Of a stretch of 43,776 bases of DNA, positions 26,432 through 34,309 are shown piece by piece. A program made the translations under genes and the position numbers. The notes under the pieces were generated by a model, which had not been told where the DNA came from, searched no databases, and saw only the letters and a list, made by a program, of their open reading frames with translations. Position 1 is the first letter of the stretch; each line of letters opens with the position of its first letter. Source of the DNA: a virus; IMG/VR virus record IMGVR_UViG_3300009104_000037, positions 1 through 43,776 of that record. One strand, written 5' to 3'.

Positions 26432-27742
26432 ATGTTTATGTCAGAATCCTTACAAGAAAAGTGGCAGCCTGTGTTAGAACATCCTGATCTTCCAAAGATT
26501 GATGATTCTTACAAAAGAGCCGTTACTTCTGTAGTTCTAGAAAACCAAGAAAGAGCTTTGAGAGAAGACTCTGGATACATCACTGAAGCATCACCAGTTA
26601 ACGCTGCTGTTGGTTCTGATGGGTCTGGAATCTCTAACTGGGATCCAATTTTGATCTCATTAGTTAGACGATCACTGCCTAACTTGGTTGCATACGACAT
26701 CTGTGGTGTCCAACCTATGACTGGCCCTACTGGTCTAGTGTTCTGTATGAAAGCTCGTTACAATGATAATACTTCAAGGTTAGCAATGACCGAAGCATTA
26801 TTTGACGAAGGCGATACAGGATTCTCTGGTTCTGGTACTCAAGCGGGAACTGATCCTTTCGGTGATGCTGCTGCTTATGCTACTGGTACTGGTATGACCA
26901 CTGCCGAAGGTGAAGCTAAAGGTGATGTAGAAGCATCTAATGCATTTGCATCAATGGCATTCACTATTGAGAAGGCTACTGTAACTGCTAAAACGAGAGC
27001 GTTGAAAGCAGAATACACAATAGAACTTGCACAAGACCTTAAAGCAATTCATGGTCTTGACGCTGAAACAGAACTTGCTAACATCTTGTCTGCTGAAATC
27101 CTTTCGGAAATCAACAGGGAAGTAGTAAGAACTGTTAACTTGCAAGCTAAGCCTGGTGCTCAGTCTGGTACTGCTAATGCTGGTCGATTTGACCTAGATG
27201 TTGATTCATCTGGTCGTTGGTCTGTTGAGAAGTTCAAAGGTCTTCTTTTCCATGTTGAAAGAGAAGCCAACACAATTGCAAGAGAATCACGAAGAGGAAA
27301 AGGTAACTTTATCCTTTGTTCAAGTGATGTAGCATCTGCACTAGCAATGGCTGGTGTACTTGACTATGCTCCTGCACTCAACACTAACTTGAATGTAGAC
27401 GATGCTGGTAATACTTTTGCCGGTATCCTTAATGGTAAATATAAAGTTTATATTGACCCTTACTACACTCTCGACCCAGTAACTGGCCATAGTAACGAAG
27501 GTTACATGACTGTTGGATACAGAGGTTCTAACCCTTACGATGCTGGTATTTTCTACTGCCCATATGTTCCATTGCAAATGGTTCGTGCGGTTGGTGAAAA
27601 CACCTTCCAGCCTAAGATCGGTTTCAAAACACGATATGGAATGATTTCAAATCCTTTCGTTGGAGCGACTCCTTCTGACGGCCTTGCATCTGCGGATTCA
27701 AACTTCTATTACAGATCAGTTGAAGTAGAAAACATTCTATAA
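26432..27742 (+). CDS. gp23: Major capsid protein gp23
   Basis: A 436-aa capsid protein of the HK97 fold. SLQEKWQPVLEHPDLPKIDD is the typical start of marine gp23. YITEAS gives an I-T-E cleavage site for gp21, predicting the mature N-terminus at Ala53. NWDPILISLVRRSLPNLVAY followed by DICGVQPM is the standard gp23 region. I chose ATG 26432 because AGGA lies seven bases upstream; ATG 26438 is the alternative. It is shorter than T4 gp23 (521 aa), as in other marine members. A strong terminator follows. Confidence 0.96.
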   Translation: MFMSESLQEKWQPVLEHPDLPKIDDSYKRAVTSVVLENQERALREDSGYITEASPVNAAVGSDGSGISNWDPILISLVRRSLPNLVAYDICGVQPMTGPTGLVFCMKARYNDNTSRLAMTEALFDEGDTGFSGSGTQAGTDPFGDAAAYATGTGMTTAEGEAKGDVEASNAFASMAFTIEKATVTAKTRALKAEYTIELAQDLKAIHGLDAETELANILSAEILSEINREVVRTVNLQAKPGAQSGTANAGRFDLDVDSSGRWSVEKFKGLLFHVEREANTIARESRRGKGNFILCSSDVASALAMAGVLDYAPALNTNLNVDDAGNTFAGILNGKYKVYIDPYYTLDPVTGHSNEGYMTVGYRGSNPYDAGIFYCPYVPLQMVRAVGENTFQPKIGFKTRYGMISNPFVGATPSDGLASADSNFYYRSVEVENIL

Positions 27743-27762
27743 CTACTAATCTTTAGTCAGAT

Positions 27763-27792
27763 AAAAAGGGACTCTTAGGAGTCCCTTTTTTT
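27763..27792 (+). terminator. Strong intrinsic terminator after capsid gene
   Basis: GGGACTC and GAGTCCC form a 7-bp GC-rich stem with loop TTAG, flanked by AAAAA on the left and seven T on the right. This is a textbook Rho-independent terminator 20 bp after the gp23 stop. Confidence 0.95.
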
Positions 27793-27796
27793 GTGT

Positions 27797-27804
27797 TATA
27801 AATA
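27797..27804 (+). promoter_or_regulatory. T4-type late promoter (TATAAATA)
   Basis: An exact TATAAATA begins five bases after the terminator T-run and 63 bp before the ATG at 27860, restarting late transcription for the small gene that follows. Confidence 0.85.
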
Positions 27805-27859
27805 TATTATAGGGAAGTCAAAGGGACAACCCATACACACAAACACACAGGAGGCCATC

Positions 27860-28072
27860 ATGGCAGATTCAAAATCTGGGTTCGAAATCCGAGCCGATTT
27901 ACTCTCCCAATCACAAGGACTACTTGAACAAAATGCACAACGCAGAGTTGATGCACATTACTTCAATGTAGATAACAAACTTGCGACTGGTGAGTTACCA
28001 GTAATAGAAGTTACTGTAGAAGATGTTATTTCAACTGCAAGACAATTGAATACATTTGTAAATGAGAAATAA
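27860..28072 (+). CDS. Conserved T4-like small protein downstream of gp23
   Basis: A 70-aa protein, DSKSGFEIRADLLSQSQGLL at the start and VEDVISTARQLNTFVNEK at the end. A strong AGGAGG lies six bases before ATG 27860, so the longer open frame from 27791 is not used. The SGFEIR.DLL.....L pattern followed by an ...A..L..FVN(E/D)K end is common in short genes beside gp23 in marine T4-like phages; function unknown. It forms its own transcription unit between two terminators and behind its own late promoter, implying high late expression and probably a virion or assembly role. Confidence 0.7.
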   Translation: MADSKSGFEIRADLLSQSQGLLEQNAQRRVDAHYFNVDNKLATGELPVIEVTVEDVISTARQLNTFVNEK

Positions 28073-28085
28073 CTTTTCTCAAATG

Positions 28086-28109
28086 AAGGGGAGATCATGG
28101 TCTCCCTTT
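28086..28109 (+). terminator. Intrinsic terminator
   Basis: GGGAGA and TCTCCC form the core of a stem that extends with A/G-T pairs to nine pairs over the loop TCATGG, ending in TTTCTT. It closes the short unit at 27860-28072. Confidence 0.8.
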
Positions 28110-28111
28110 CT

Positions 28112-28119
28112 TATAAATA
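28112..28119 (+). promoter_or_regulatory. T4-type late promoter (TATAAATA) for iscU
   Basis: An exact TATAAATA followed by C starts just after the terminator tail and 36 bp before the iscU start, with a GGAGAG ribosome site between. The metabolic gene is therefore predicted to be expressed late. Confidence 0.85.
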
Positions 28120-28147
28120 CTAGTATGAGACTTAGGAGAGCATAAAG

Positions 28148-28564
28148 ATGCCATATAGTAAAAAGGTAGTAGATAGATTCAATAATGTATTGAATGACCC
28201 ACAAAGTCATGCAGTTGGTAGGTTTGACCCTAATGACCCTATGGTTGCATCTGGTATGGTTGGTGCTCCAGCATGTGGGGATGTCATGAAATTAGACCTA
28301 AAATTAGATATTGATGGGTTAATAGAAGATGTCAAATTTAAAACATATGGGTGTGGTAGTGCAATTGCATCATCTAGTCTATTTGTGGATATGTTAAAGG
28401 GTAGAACCATATCTGAAGCAAAAAAGATAAAAGACAAAGATATTGCAGAAGTATTAGAATTACCACCAATTAAAATACATTGTAGTGTCCTTGCTGAAGA
28501 AGCAATATGCAAAGCAATAGAACATTGGGAAGAGAAGTCTGCTCATAGACAACATAATGGATAG
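28148..28564 (+). CDS. iscU: IscU-like iron-sulfur cluster scaffold
   Basis: A 138-aa protein closely resembling bacterial IscU. ASGMVGAPACGDVMKLDLKL carries Cys43 and Asp45; FKTYGCGSAIASSS carries Cys69; LPPIKIHCSVLAEEA carries the LPPIK motif (105-109), His111 and Cys112. These match the cluster-binding Cys37/Asp39/Cys63/His105/Cys106 and the HscA-binding LPPVK of E. coli IscU. IscU receives sulfur from IscS and passes [2Fe-2S] clusters to acceptors through HscA/HscB. The main difference is a short insertion near the N-terminus (NDPQSHAVG, around residues 16-24). All key residues are intact, so it is probably active. It stands in a capsid-region late unit with no other isc gene beside it. 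Confidence 0.95.
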   Translation: MPYSKKVVDRFNNVLNDPQSHAVGRFDPNDPMVASGMVGAPACGDVMKLDLKLDIDGLIEDVKFKTYGCGSAIASSSLFVDMLKGRTISEAKKIKDKDIAEVLELPPIKIHCSVLAEEAICKAIEHWEEKSAHRQHNG

Positions 28565-28565
28565 T

Positions 28566-28709
28566 ATGAAGAAGGAAATAAATAAAAAGGGACATACCTA
28601 TGTCGAGTCTGATACTCCACAGGATAAACAAGAATATAAAGGATGGTTTTGGAACTATCCAGAAAAGAAATTTTACAGGTGGGATAATCTCCCTTATAAA
28701 ACTAAATGA
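28566..28709 (+). CDS. Short conserved-looking ORF (47 aa) between iscU and tube-like gene
   Basis: ATG 28566 opens a 47-codon frame, MKKEINKKGHTYVESDTPQD at the start and an aromatic-rich second half (GWFWNYPEKKFYRWDNLPYK). It begins one base after the iscU stop, and its TGA overlaps the ATG of the next gene (ATGA). The tight fit on both sides suggests a real, translationally coupled gene. No family is recognised. It is soluble, basic and Trp/Tyr-rich. Confidence 0.6.
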   Translation: MKKEINKKGHTYVESDTPQDKQEYKGWFWNYPEKKFYRWDNLPYKTK

Positions 28710-29284
28710 CTACTAGAAATATAGATGTTGCAAATTGGGCTGGTACATTACCAGATAATTTGTCTTATTTGTCACCTACACAGTTTGAATTGGTTATTGC
28801 AAAACTACCAAACACAAAATATTTTGCTACAGGTGCAAACATACCATCTGTTACTGCAACTGCACTTAATCAACCTACTACATTAGGTATACAACCTAAA
28901 ATGCCAGGCGATAGGGTTGAGTTTGGTCAATTTACAGTCAACTTTATAGTAGATGAGAACTTAACTAACTGGAAAGAACTATATGATTGGATGGTTCAGA
29001 TAGCACCTGGCTATGATTCAAAGGATTATAGAACACTAATTGGTGCAGTTGATAGAACAGGACAACCATTCAATGATAGTGGCGATCCTAAGATGATGTA
29101 TTCCGATATGACAATGGTGGTTACTACTGCAGCTAATAACCCAAACCGATTTATTAGATATCACGATTGTTTTCCAATAGACCTTGCAGAAGTGACAATG
29201 GATACTACCACTACAGATAACCCTTATGTCACAGCAAGTGCATCCTTTGCCTTTACCTACTTTGAAATTGCAGAAACCTCTTAG
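28706..29284 (+). CDS. Tail tube-like structural protein (gp19/gp54-type fold)
   Basis: A 192-aa protein. LSPTQFELVIAKLPNTKYFA (residues 22-41), followed by ANIPS and then MPGDRVEFGQFTVNFIVDEN with a LTNWKELYDWM continuation, is the pattern of tube-fold proteins in T4-like phages, which includes gp19 and baseplate tube initiators such as gp54. It occupies the spot where marine T4-like phages carry a tail completion gene (often labelled gene 3) before uvsY. Exact identity between these is uncertain. The start overlaps the upstream short ORF by four bases. It is the end of the late unit that includes iscU. Confidence 0.65.
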   Translation: MTTRNIDVANWAGTLPDNLSYLSPTQFELVIAKLPNTKYFATGANIPSVTATALNQPTTLGIQPKMPGDRVEFGQFTVNFIVDENLTNWKELYDWMVQIAPGYDSKDYRTLIGAVDRTGQPFNDSGDPKMMYSDMTMVVTTAANNPNRFIRYHDCFPIDLAEVTMDTTTTDNPYVTASASFAFTYFEIAETS

Positions 29285-29292
29285 AAAATAAG

Positions 29293-29320
29293 TGGACAAA
29301 TACCACTTTTGTGGTATAAT
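29293..29320 (+). promoter_or_regulatory. Sigma-70 promoter giving leaderless uvsY mRNA
   Basis: TGGACA (29293-29298), a 16-bp spacer and a perfect TATAAT (29315-29320). The start of transcription expected seven bases after the box is the A of ATG 29327. A dyad ATACCAC-TTTT-GTGGTAT (29300-29317) fills the spacer and could be an operator. No ribosome site is present. Confidence 0.8.
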
Positions 29321-29326
29321 AATATT

Positions 29327-29773
29327 ATGAACTTAGAACAAATCCAAGCAGAATGGGCAAAAGATAGTGTCATAGAACAACTTGACATGGATAAAGCCTC
29401 TCTCGAAACTCCAAAACTACACTCAAAATACCTAGAATTACTTGCAGAAAAGAGACTTACATTCAAGAAGTATGAGGTTCAATATGCACAATTACTAAAG
29501 AAGAAGTGGTTGTGGTATACCGATAAGTTATCTAAAGACGAAATAGACGAACTGGGGTGGTCTTATGACCCTTTTGAAGGCCATAAAGTCCTTAAAACAG
29601 ACTATTCATACTACTTCAATGCAGATAAAGACCTAACAAACCTTAAATTAAAGATGGAATACCTTGATGAGTGTGTTTCTACTTTAAAAGACATACTAAA
29701 TATCATTACATGGAGACATCAATCTATTAAGAATGCAATTGACTGGTTGAAGTTTACTAACCCAGCAGGATAA
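29327..29773 (+). CDS. uvsY: Recombination mediator UvsY
   Basis: A 148-aa helical protein starting NLEQIQAEWAKDSVIEQLDM, with HSKYLELLAEKRLTFKKYEV and the C-terminal DILNIITWRHQSIKNAIDWL. This layout is that of UvsY (T4: 137 aa), which loads the UvsX recombinase onto gp32-coated single-stranded DNA. Its place directly before uvsW supports it. ATG 29327 is chosen over 29309 because the promoter -10 box at 29315-29320 lies between them and UvsY homologues begin with M(x)LE(D/Q)(L/I)Q. The transcript should begin exactly at this ATG. Confidence 0.9.
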   Translation: MNLEQIQAEWAKDSVIEQLDMDKASLETPKLHSKYLELLAEKRLTFKKYEVQYAQLLKKKWLWYTDKLSKDEIDELGWSYDPFEGHKVLKTDYSYYFNADKDLTNLKLKMEYLDECVSTLKDILNIITWRHQSIKNAIDWLKFTNPAG

Positions 29774-29776
29774 ATT

Positions 29777-30451
29777 ATGCCATCTTTTCTAAGAGACCCT
29801 CTTATAGTTACACAAGGAATAAGTCCAGAACTTTCTCAAGAAATATTAAATATTGGAAGACATATGGATACCAGTTACGCTGCAATTGGTGGAAGTCATG
29901 GTGTAGAAGATTATTCAACTAGAAAGTCTGGAGTATCGTGGTTACCAAAGGATATGACTGTTGCAGATGGAAAGACTAGACTTAATGAGGATTTAATACA
30001 ACCAATGGTGTATGATATTAACGATAAACACTTTGGTTTTGATCTAACCTACCACGAAAACAACCAGTTTACTACTTACAAAGCACCAGATGAACACTAC
30101 CAATGGCATTGTGATGGTGGCCCAGACACCTATCAACTAGAAAACTCTAAAGAAGATACCGAATTAATAACCCAAGTAGATGAACAGGTTAATACTTATA
30201 GGAAACTTTCATACATAATACAACTTTCTCATCCAGATGATTATGATGGTGGTCGTTTAGAGTGGATAGACCCTTGCAATAATCATTCAGAGAAAGATTG
30301 GGGATTGTTCATAGAAACAGTGCCACAGTCTGGAAAAGAACAAGGAACTCTCATAGTTTTTTCATCCATTCTTTATCACAGAGTAACTCCAGTGACTAGA
30401 GGTATCAGACATTCATTAGTAGGTTGGATATGCGGCCCACGATTCAAATAG
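29777..30451 (+). CDS. PKHD-type 2OG-Fe(II) hydroxylase
   Basis: A 224-aa protein with a complete 2OG-Fe(II) centre: H111-C-D113 in YQWHCDGGPD, LSYIIQLSHPDDYDGGRLEW, distal H201 in VFSSILYHRVTPV and R211 in RGIRHSLVGWICGPRF. The order and the DYDGGRLE turn match PKHD-type hydroxylases (PiuC-like), common in cyanophages and proteobacteria. Three bases separate it from uvsY, and it overlaps the uvsW start, so it is made with recombination proteins from the early-type promoter at 29293. The substrate is unknown. Confidence 0.88.
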   Translation: MPSFLRDPLIVTQGISPELSQEILNIGRHMDTSYAAIGGSHGVEDYSTRKSGVSWLPKDMTVADGKTRLNEDLIQPMVYDINDKHFGFDLTYHENNQFTTYKAPDEHYQWHCDGGPDTYQLENSKEDTELITQVDEQVNTYRKLSYIIQLSHPDDYDGGRLEWIDPCNNHSEKDWGLFIETVPQSGKEQGTLIVFSSILYHRVTPVTRGIRHSLVGWICGPRFK

Positions 30452-31857
30452 AAAAAATAGATGAGACTTATATAAGAGTCACATCAGAACCATCAGTTCA
30501 ACAAGAATTAACAGATTACTTTACCTTCCCAGTGCCAGGCGCAAAGTTTATGCCATCGGTTCGCAATAAATATTGGGATGGTAACATAAGGTTGTATTCT
30601 TATTCAGATGGTAAACTATACACAGGATTGTATTATGCAATCCAACAATTTGCACAAGACAGGGAGTATAACATTGAAGGATACAAATGGGAAACAGATG
30701 TCGAAGAAGAAACATTCGTTAAGAACTTACAGTTACCATTCGAGGTTCGAGATTATCAAAAGGAGGCTATTAGTCGCGCGATCACGACTAGACGATCTCT
30801 CTTGGTTTCACCTACTGCTAGTGGTAAGTCTCTTATTATATATGCTGTTGCACGGCATTTTCTAAAAATCCACAAGAAACGAGTATTAATTATCGTACCT
30901 ACTACATCCTTAGTAGAACAAATGGCAACAGATTTTGAAGAATATGGATATAATAAACCCATAGATAAGATGTATGGTGGTAATAAGATAGGTGATACTG
31001 ACATAGTAGTTACTACATGGCAAACCTTATCTAGAATGCCCAAGTCGTTTTATGACCATTTTGGAGCAGTATTTGGTGATGAAGCACACTTATTTAAAGC
31101 AAAAGTTCTCACAGGGATATTAACTAAAATGAAGAATATCTCTCATAGATGGGGAACTACAGGAACATTAGATGATTCACAAACGCACAAATTGGTTCTG
31201 GAAGGTCTGTTTGGCCCTACTCATTTTGTTACTAGCAGTGCCGACCTCATAGAAGAAGGTACTCTTGCAGACTTAGATATTCAATGTTTAGTCCTAAAGT
31301 ACCCTAAAGAAGTATCTAAAATAGTATCTCAAATGGATTATCCAAGAGAAATGGAGTTTTTAGTTGATAATGACAAAAGAAATCGTTTTATTCGTAATTT
31401 AGTACAAGATAGGGGTGGTAATACCCTTATCCTGTTCCAATATGTAGAAAAACATGGAAAGAAGCTTCATAGTGATTTCTTACAACTGGGTGGTAGTTTG
31501 TTCTTCATATATGGTAAAACAGATGCACTTGCACGAGAAGAGGCCCGAAGGCTTTTGGAGAAGTCTAATGATGCAACAATCATTGCTTCTTATGGAACTT
31601 TCTCCACTGGAATCAATATGGAAAACCTAGATAATATAGTATTTGCAAGTCCATCTAAGTCAAAGATACGAATATTACAGTCTATAGGAAGGGTACTAAG
31701 GAAAGGTAGAACTGGGAAAGCAACAGTATATGATATTGCAGATGATCTTTCTTTTGGCAAAAAACAGAATTATACCCTAAAACACTTCAAAGAAAGAATA
31801 AATACTTATAATAAGGAAAGATTTTCCTATAATATCCACGATATAAAATTCAAATGA
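30430..31857 (+). CDS. uvsW: Recombination helicase UvsW
   Basis: A 475-aa superfamily 2 helicase. An N-terminal DNA-binding domain (YFTFPVPGAKFMPSVRNKYW followed by DGNIRLY) precedes PTASGKS (residues 128-134, motif I), FGDEAHLF (motif II), TTGTLDDS (motif III), STGINMENLDNIVFASPS and QSIGRVLRKGR (motif VI). UvsW remodels branched DNA and R-loops and ends origin-dependent replication in T4. I chose ATG 30430, six bases after an AGG; an in-frame TTG lies at 30424. It overlaps the upstream hydroxylase by 22 nt and the next gene by four. Confidence 0.95.
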   Translation: MRPTIQIEKIDETYIRVTSEPSVQQELTDYFTFPVPGAKFMPSVRNKYWDGNIRLYSYSDGKLYTGLYYAIQQFAQDREYNIEGYKWETDVEEETFVKNLQLPFEVRDYQKEAISRAITTRRSLLVSPTASGKSLIIYAVARHFLKIHKKRVLIIVPTTSLVEQMATDFEEYGYNKPIDKMYGGNKIGDTDIVVTTWQTLSRMPKSFYDHFGAVFGDEAHLFKAKVLTGILTKMKNISHRWGTTGTLDDSQTHKLVLEGLFGPTHFVTSSADLIEEGTLADLDIQCLVLKYPKEVSKIVSQMDYPREMEFLVDNDKRNRFIRNLVQDRGGNTLILFQYVEKHGKKLHSDFLQLGGSLFFIYGKTDALAREEARRLLEKSNDATIIASYGTFSTGINMENLDNIVFASPSKSKIRILQSIGRVLRKGRTGKATVYDIADDLSFGKKQNYTLKHFKERINTYNKERFSYNIHDIKFK

Positions 31858-32339
31858 ACTACAAATATTTAAGACTTAGAACAGGGGAACATGTAATTTC
31901 CATTATAGAGGGAGTTGCAGAAGGTCAAGTCAATCTGGTCATGCCTATGATCGCAGACTTAATACCATCTATGTTGGGTCATGGAACAGTAATGAAATTA
32001 TCACCTCTAGTCCCTTATACACAGGATAGTAAAATAACGATTAATGCAGCTGACATAACTTATTCTGCCGAAATAACAGAACAGTTTCAGAAGTTTTACG
32101 ATAAGGGAGTTACAGATTGGATAAAGATGAGAGATGAATTGGGTGTAGAAATAAGAACACCAAAACAAGAAATAGAACATGGACAAGAAATACGAAATCT
32201 TATCCAACATCATGCTAGAAGATTTTTTGACGAAGAACACATAAGTTTTCCAGATGATATGACCGAAGAAGAAGTTGAGAGAGAATTTGCAGATTGGATT
32301 GCAAATCAAGGTGATGAACCTAAAGGGACTATACACTAA
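31854..32339 (+). CDS. Conserved hypothetical between uvsW and gene 55
   Basis: A 161-aa protein. The N-terminal 75 residues (YKYLRLRTGEHVISIIEGVA...LVMPMIADLIP...KLSPLVPYTQDSKITINAAD) form short strands suggestive of an Sm-like small barrel, seen in hypothetical proteins at this site in marine T4-like phages. The C-terminal half is charged and helical (MTEEEVEREFADWIANQG). No catalytic motif is visible. ATGA overlap with uvsW suggests coupled expression. The Sm-like reading is a pattern guess. Confidence 0.6.
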   Translation: MNYKYLRLRTGEHVISIIEGVAEGQVNLVMPMIADLIPSMLGHGTVMKLSPLVPYTQDSKITINAADITYSAEITEQFQKFYDKGVTDWIKMRDELGVEIRTPKQEIEHGQEIRNLIQHHARRFFDEEHISFPDDMTEEEVEREFADWIANQGDEPKGTIH

Positions 32340-32392
32340 TAATAGGTATATCTATCCCTTTCCAAAGGTACATTAATATTTTATCACCGAAA

Positions 32393-32416
32393 CCTTAAGC
32401 TGTCAAGGCTTTTTTT
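32393..32416 (+). terminator. Weak terminator-like hairpin before gene 55
   Basis: CCTT and AAGG pair over an 8-nt loop and are followed by C and a run of seven T. The stem is short, so termination efficiency is doubtful, but the T-run sits just ahead of the gene 55 promoter. The rest of the 114-bp gap holds a CCTTT/AAAGG repeat and no reading frame. Confidence 0.45.
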
Positions 32417-32419
32417 CTC

Positions 32420-32447
32420 TTGACAGAACTACATTATGGAGTATAAT
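32420..32447 (+). promoter_or_regulatory. Consensus sigma-70 promoter giving leaderless gene 55 mRNA
   Basis: A perfect TTGACA (32420-32425), a 16-bp spacer and a perfect TATAAT (32442-32447). The expected start of transcription is the A of ATG 32454. There is no ribosome site. TACAT begins 12 bases before the -10 box, as in the promoters at 39803 and 42422. Confidence 0.9.
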
Positions 32448-32453
32448 AGATAG

Positions 32454-33005
32454 ATGGTACAAAAAAAGAAACCAGAGCATTATGTAAACAATAAAGAGTT
32501 TACAGCAGCGATAACAGAACATAACATTGCAGTTAAACAAGCAATCAAAGATGGAGTGGAACCACCTAGAGTTTCAGAGTACATTGGAGAATGTATCTAC
32601 AAGATTGCAACAAGACTTTCAACTAAACCTAATTTCATTAACTATTCTTATAGAGATGAAATGATATGTGATGGAATTGAGAATTGTTTACAATATATAA
32701 ACAACTTTAATCCAGAAAAATCTAAGAATGCATTTGCCTACATAACCCAAATTATATACTATGCATTTTTAAGACGAATTCAAAAAGAGAAAAAGCAATC
32801 GGCCATAAAACAAAAGGCGATAATGAATTCTGGTATCCTAACTGATATGGTAGATACTATTGATGGGGATACTACTCAGTATAGTAATACATATGTTGAG
32901 TTTTTACAAGACAATATGAATGAAGTAAACTATAAACCCAGAGGAAAGAAGAAAACTGCACCAAAAAGCAAAGGTGTTGAAAACTTTTACCAGTCCACAA
33001 AGTAA
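32454..33005 (+). CDS. gp55: Late sigma factor gp55
   Basis: A 183-aa protein. KPEHYVNNKEFTAAITEHNI, then ISTR-like KIATRLSTKPNFINYSYRDE followed by MICDGIENCLQYINNFNP and NAFAYITQIIYYAFLRRIQK is the sigma-2-like core of gp55, which lets host RNA polymerase read TATAAATA promoters together with gp33 and the gp45 clamp. T4 gp55 has 185 aa. Many exact TATAAATA sites in this window are its expected targets. It is driven by a perfect host-type promoter and starts without a leader. It overlaps gene 47 by one base. Confidence 0.94.
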   Translation: MVQKKKPEHYVNNKEFTAAITEHNIAVKQAIKDGVEPPRVSEYIGECIYKIATRLSTKPNFINYSYRDEMICDGIENCLQYINNFNPEKSKNAFAYITQIIYYAFLRRIQKEKKQSAIKQKAIMNSGILTDMVDTIDGDTTQYSNTYVEFLQDNMNEVNYKPRGKKKTAPKSKGVENFYQSTK

Positions 33006-34066
33006 TGAAGATTGCTATCCTAAACGACACACATTGTGGTGTTCGTAACGATAATGTGCAATTCCACGAGTTGCAGAGGAAGTTCTATGAGGAACTTTTC
33101 TTTCCATATCTATTAGAACACAATATTAAACACATCCTTCATCTTGGAGATTATTTCGACAAGAGAACAGGTATTAACTTCTTATCACTTCAAAGAAACA
33201 AAGAACACTTTGTAGATCATCTTAGTGAGCATGATATAACTATGGATTTAGTATTAGGTAATCATGATCTATATTATAAGAATACATCCGAAGTAAATTC
33301 ACCAACTGCATTGTTAAACCATCCAAACATAAAAATCTTCGGCGATGTTGTCACCAAAGATTATGATGGATGTAAACTTTGTTTAGTGCCTTGGATTCAT
33401 AGAGGGAACATTGATGATACAGTAGAACATCTAGATACAACCAATGCATCAGTTGCTATGGGACATTTAGAAATCGAAGGTGCAATGATGATGCCCGGCT
33501 ATTATTCAACACATGGATTGAGTCTGGATACATTTAAAAGATTTGATAAAGTGTATAGTGGTCATTTCCACATTAAATCAGAAATGAATAACTTAATCTA
33601 TTTGGGTTCTCAAATGGAATTTACATGGTCTGATTATGGAGACCCAAAACACTTTCATATATTTGATACTGAAACACGAGAAATGAAACCAGTATTAAAT
33701 CCAATTAGAATGTTTGAAAAAGTATTCTATGATGATTCCAAAGAAACAATGGAATCTATACAAGCAAAAGATTTCTCATATTTAAAGGATATGTTTGTCA
33801 AGATAATTGTTATCAATAAAGATCAACCTTATTGGTTTGATATGTTTGTTGATAAAATTTCAAAGGCAGATGTAGTTGACTTTAAGGTAGTAGAAGATCA
33901 TGGAAATCTTGATATGATGGATGATGAAGATGCATTATCAGATGCAGAAGATACTTTGACTATATTAACTAAACACATAGAGGCTATGGAAATCTCTGGT
34001 GATAAAACAAAACTCGACAACCTAATGAGGTCTTTATATACTGAAGCATTAGATGTGAGTTTTTAA
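33005..34066 (+). CDS. gp47: Recombination nuclease subunit gp47 (SbcD/Mre11-like)
   Basis: A 353-aa metallophosphoesterase. LNDTHCGVR (D8, H10), LHLGDYFDKR (D49), VLGNHDLYY, MGHLEIEG and YSGHFHIK provide the five phosphoesterase motifs that bind two metal ions. With gp46 it resects DNA ends for recombination-dependent replication. The length matches T4 gp47 (339 aa). The C-terminal acidic part (DMMDDEDALSDAEDT) is ordinary for the family. Its start overlaps the gp55 stop (TAATG). Confidence 0.94.
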   Translation: MKIAILNDTHCGVRNDNVQFHELQRKFYEELFFPYLLEHNIKHILHLGDYFDKRTGINFLSLQRNKEHFVDHLSEHDITMDLVLGNHDLYYKNTSEVNSPTALLNHPNIKIFGDVVTKDYDGCKLCLVPWIHRGNIDDTVEHLDTTNASVAMGHLEIEGAMMMPGYYSTHGLSLDTFKRFDKVYSGHFHIKSEMNNLIYLGSQMEFTWSDYGDPKHFHIFDTETREMKPVLNPIRMFEKVFYDDSKETMESIQAKDFSYLKDMFVKIIVINKDQPYWFDMFVDKISKADVVDFKVVEDHGNLDMMDDEDALSDAEDTLTILTKHIEAMEISGDKTKLDNLMRSLYTEALDVSF

Positions 34067-34309
34067 ATGGAAAGATTAATGGTAAGTAATCAAAATGGAA
34101 TTATATACAGTGGACAGTATGTGATGGAAGGTCACTATGTTTCATTTCGTATATTAGATAATGAAGAAGTAGAGATAAGTGAAGTTATGGATTTACCCAG
34201 ATATCAGTCAAAAGGTAGAACCTTTTCAACTGAAAAAAAGGTAACTCTTGATGAAGCAATTGAAATACAAGATAGATATATTAGTTTAGGATATGATAAG
34301 ATTTCATAG
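34067..34309 (+). CDS. Small hypothetical between genes 47 and 46
   Basis: An 80-aa protein beginning immediately after the gene 47 stop; ATG 34079 is a possible shorter start. The sequence is strand-rich (GIIYSGQYVMEGHYVSFRIL) with a final helix (TLDEAIEIQDRYISLGYDKI). No motif is recognised. It overlaps gene 46 by 17 nt. A small gene at this place occurs in marine T4-like phages; function unknown. Confidence 0.65.
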   Translation: MERLMVSNQNGIIYSGQYVMEGHYVSFRILDNEEVEISEVMDLPRYQSKGRTFSTEKKVTLDEAIEIQDRYISLGYDKIS

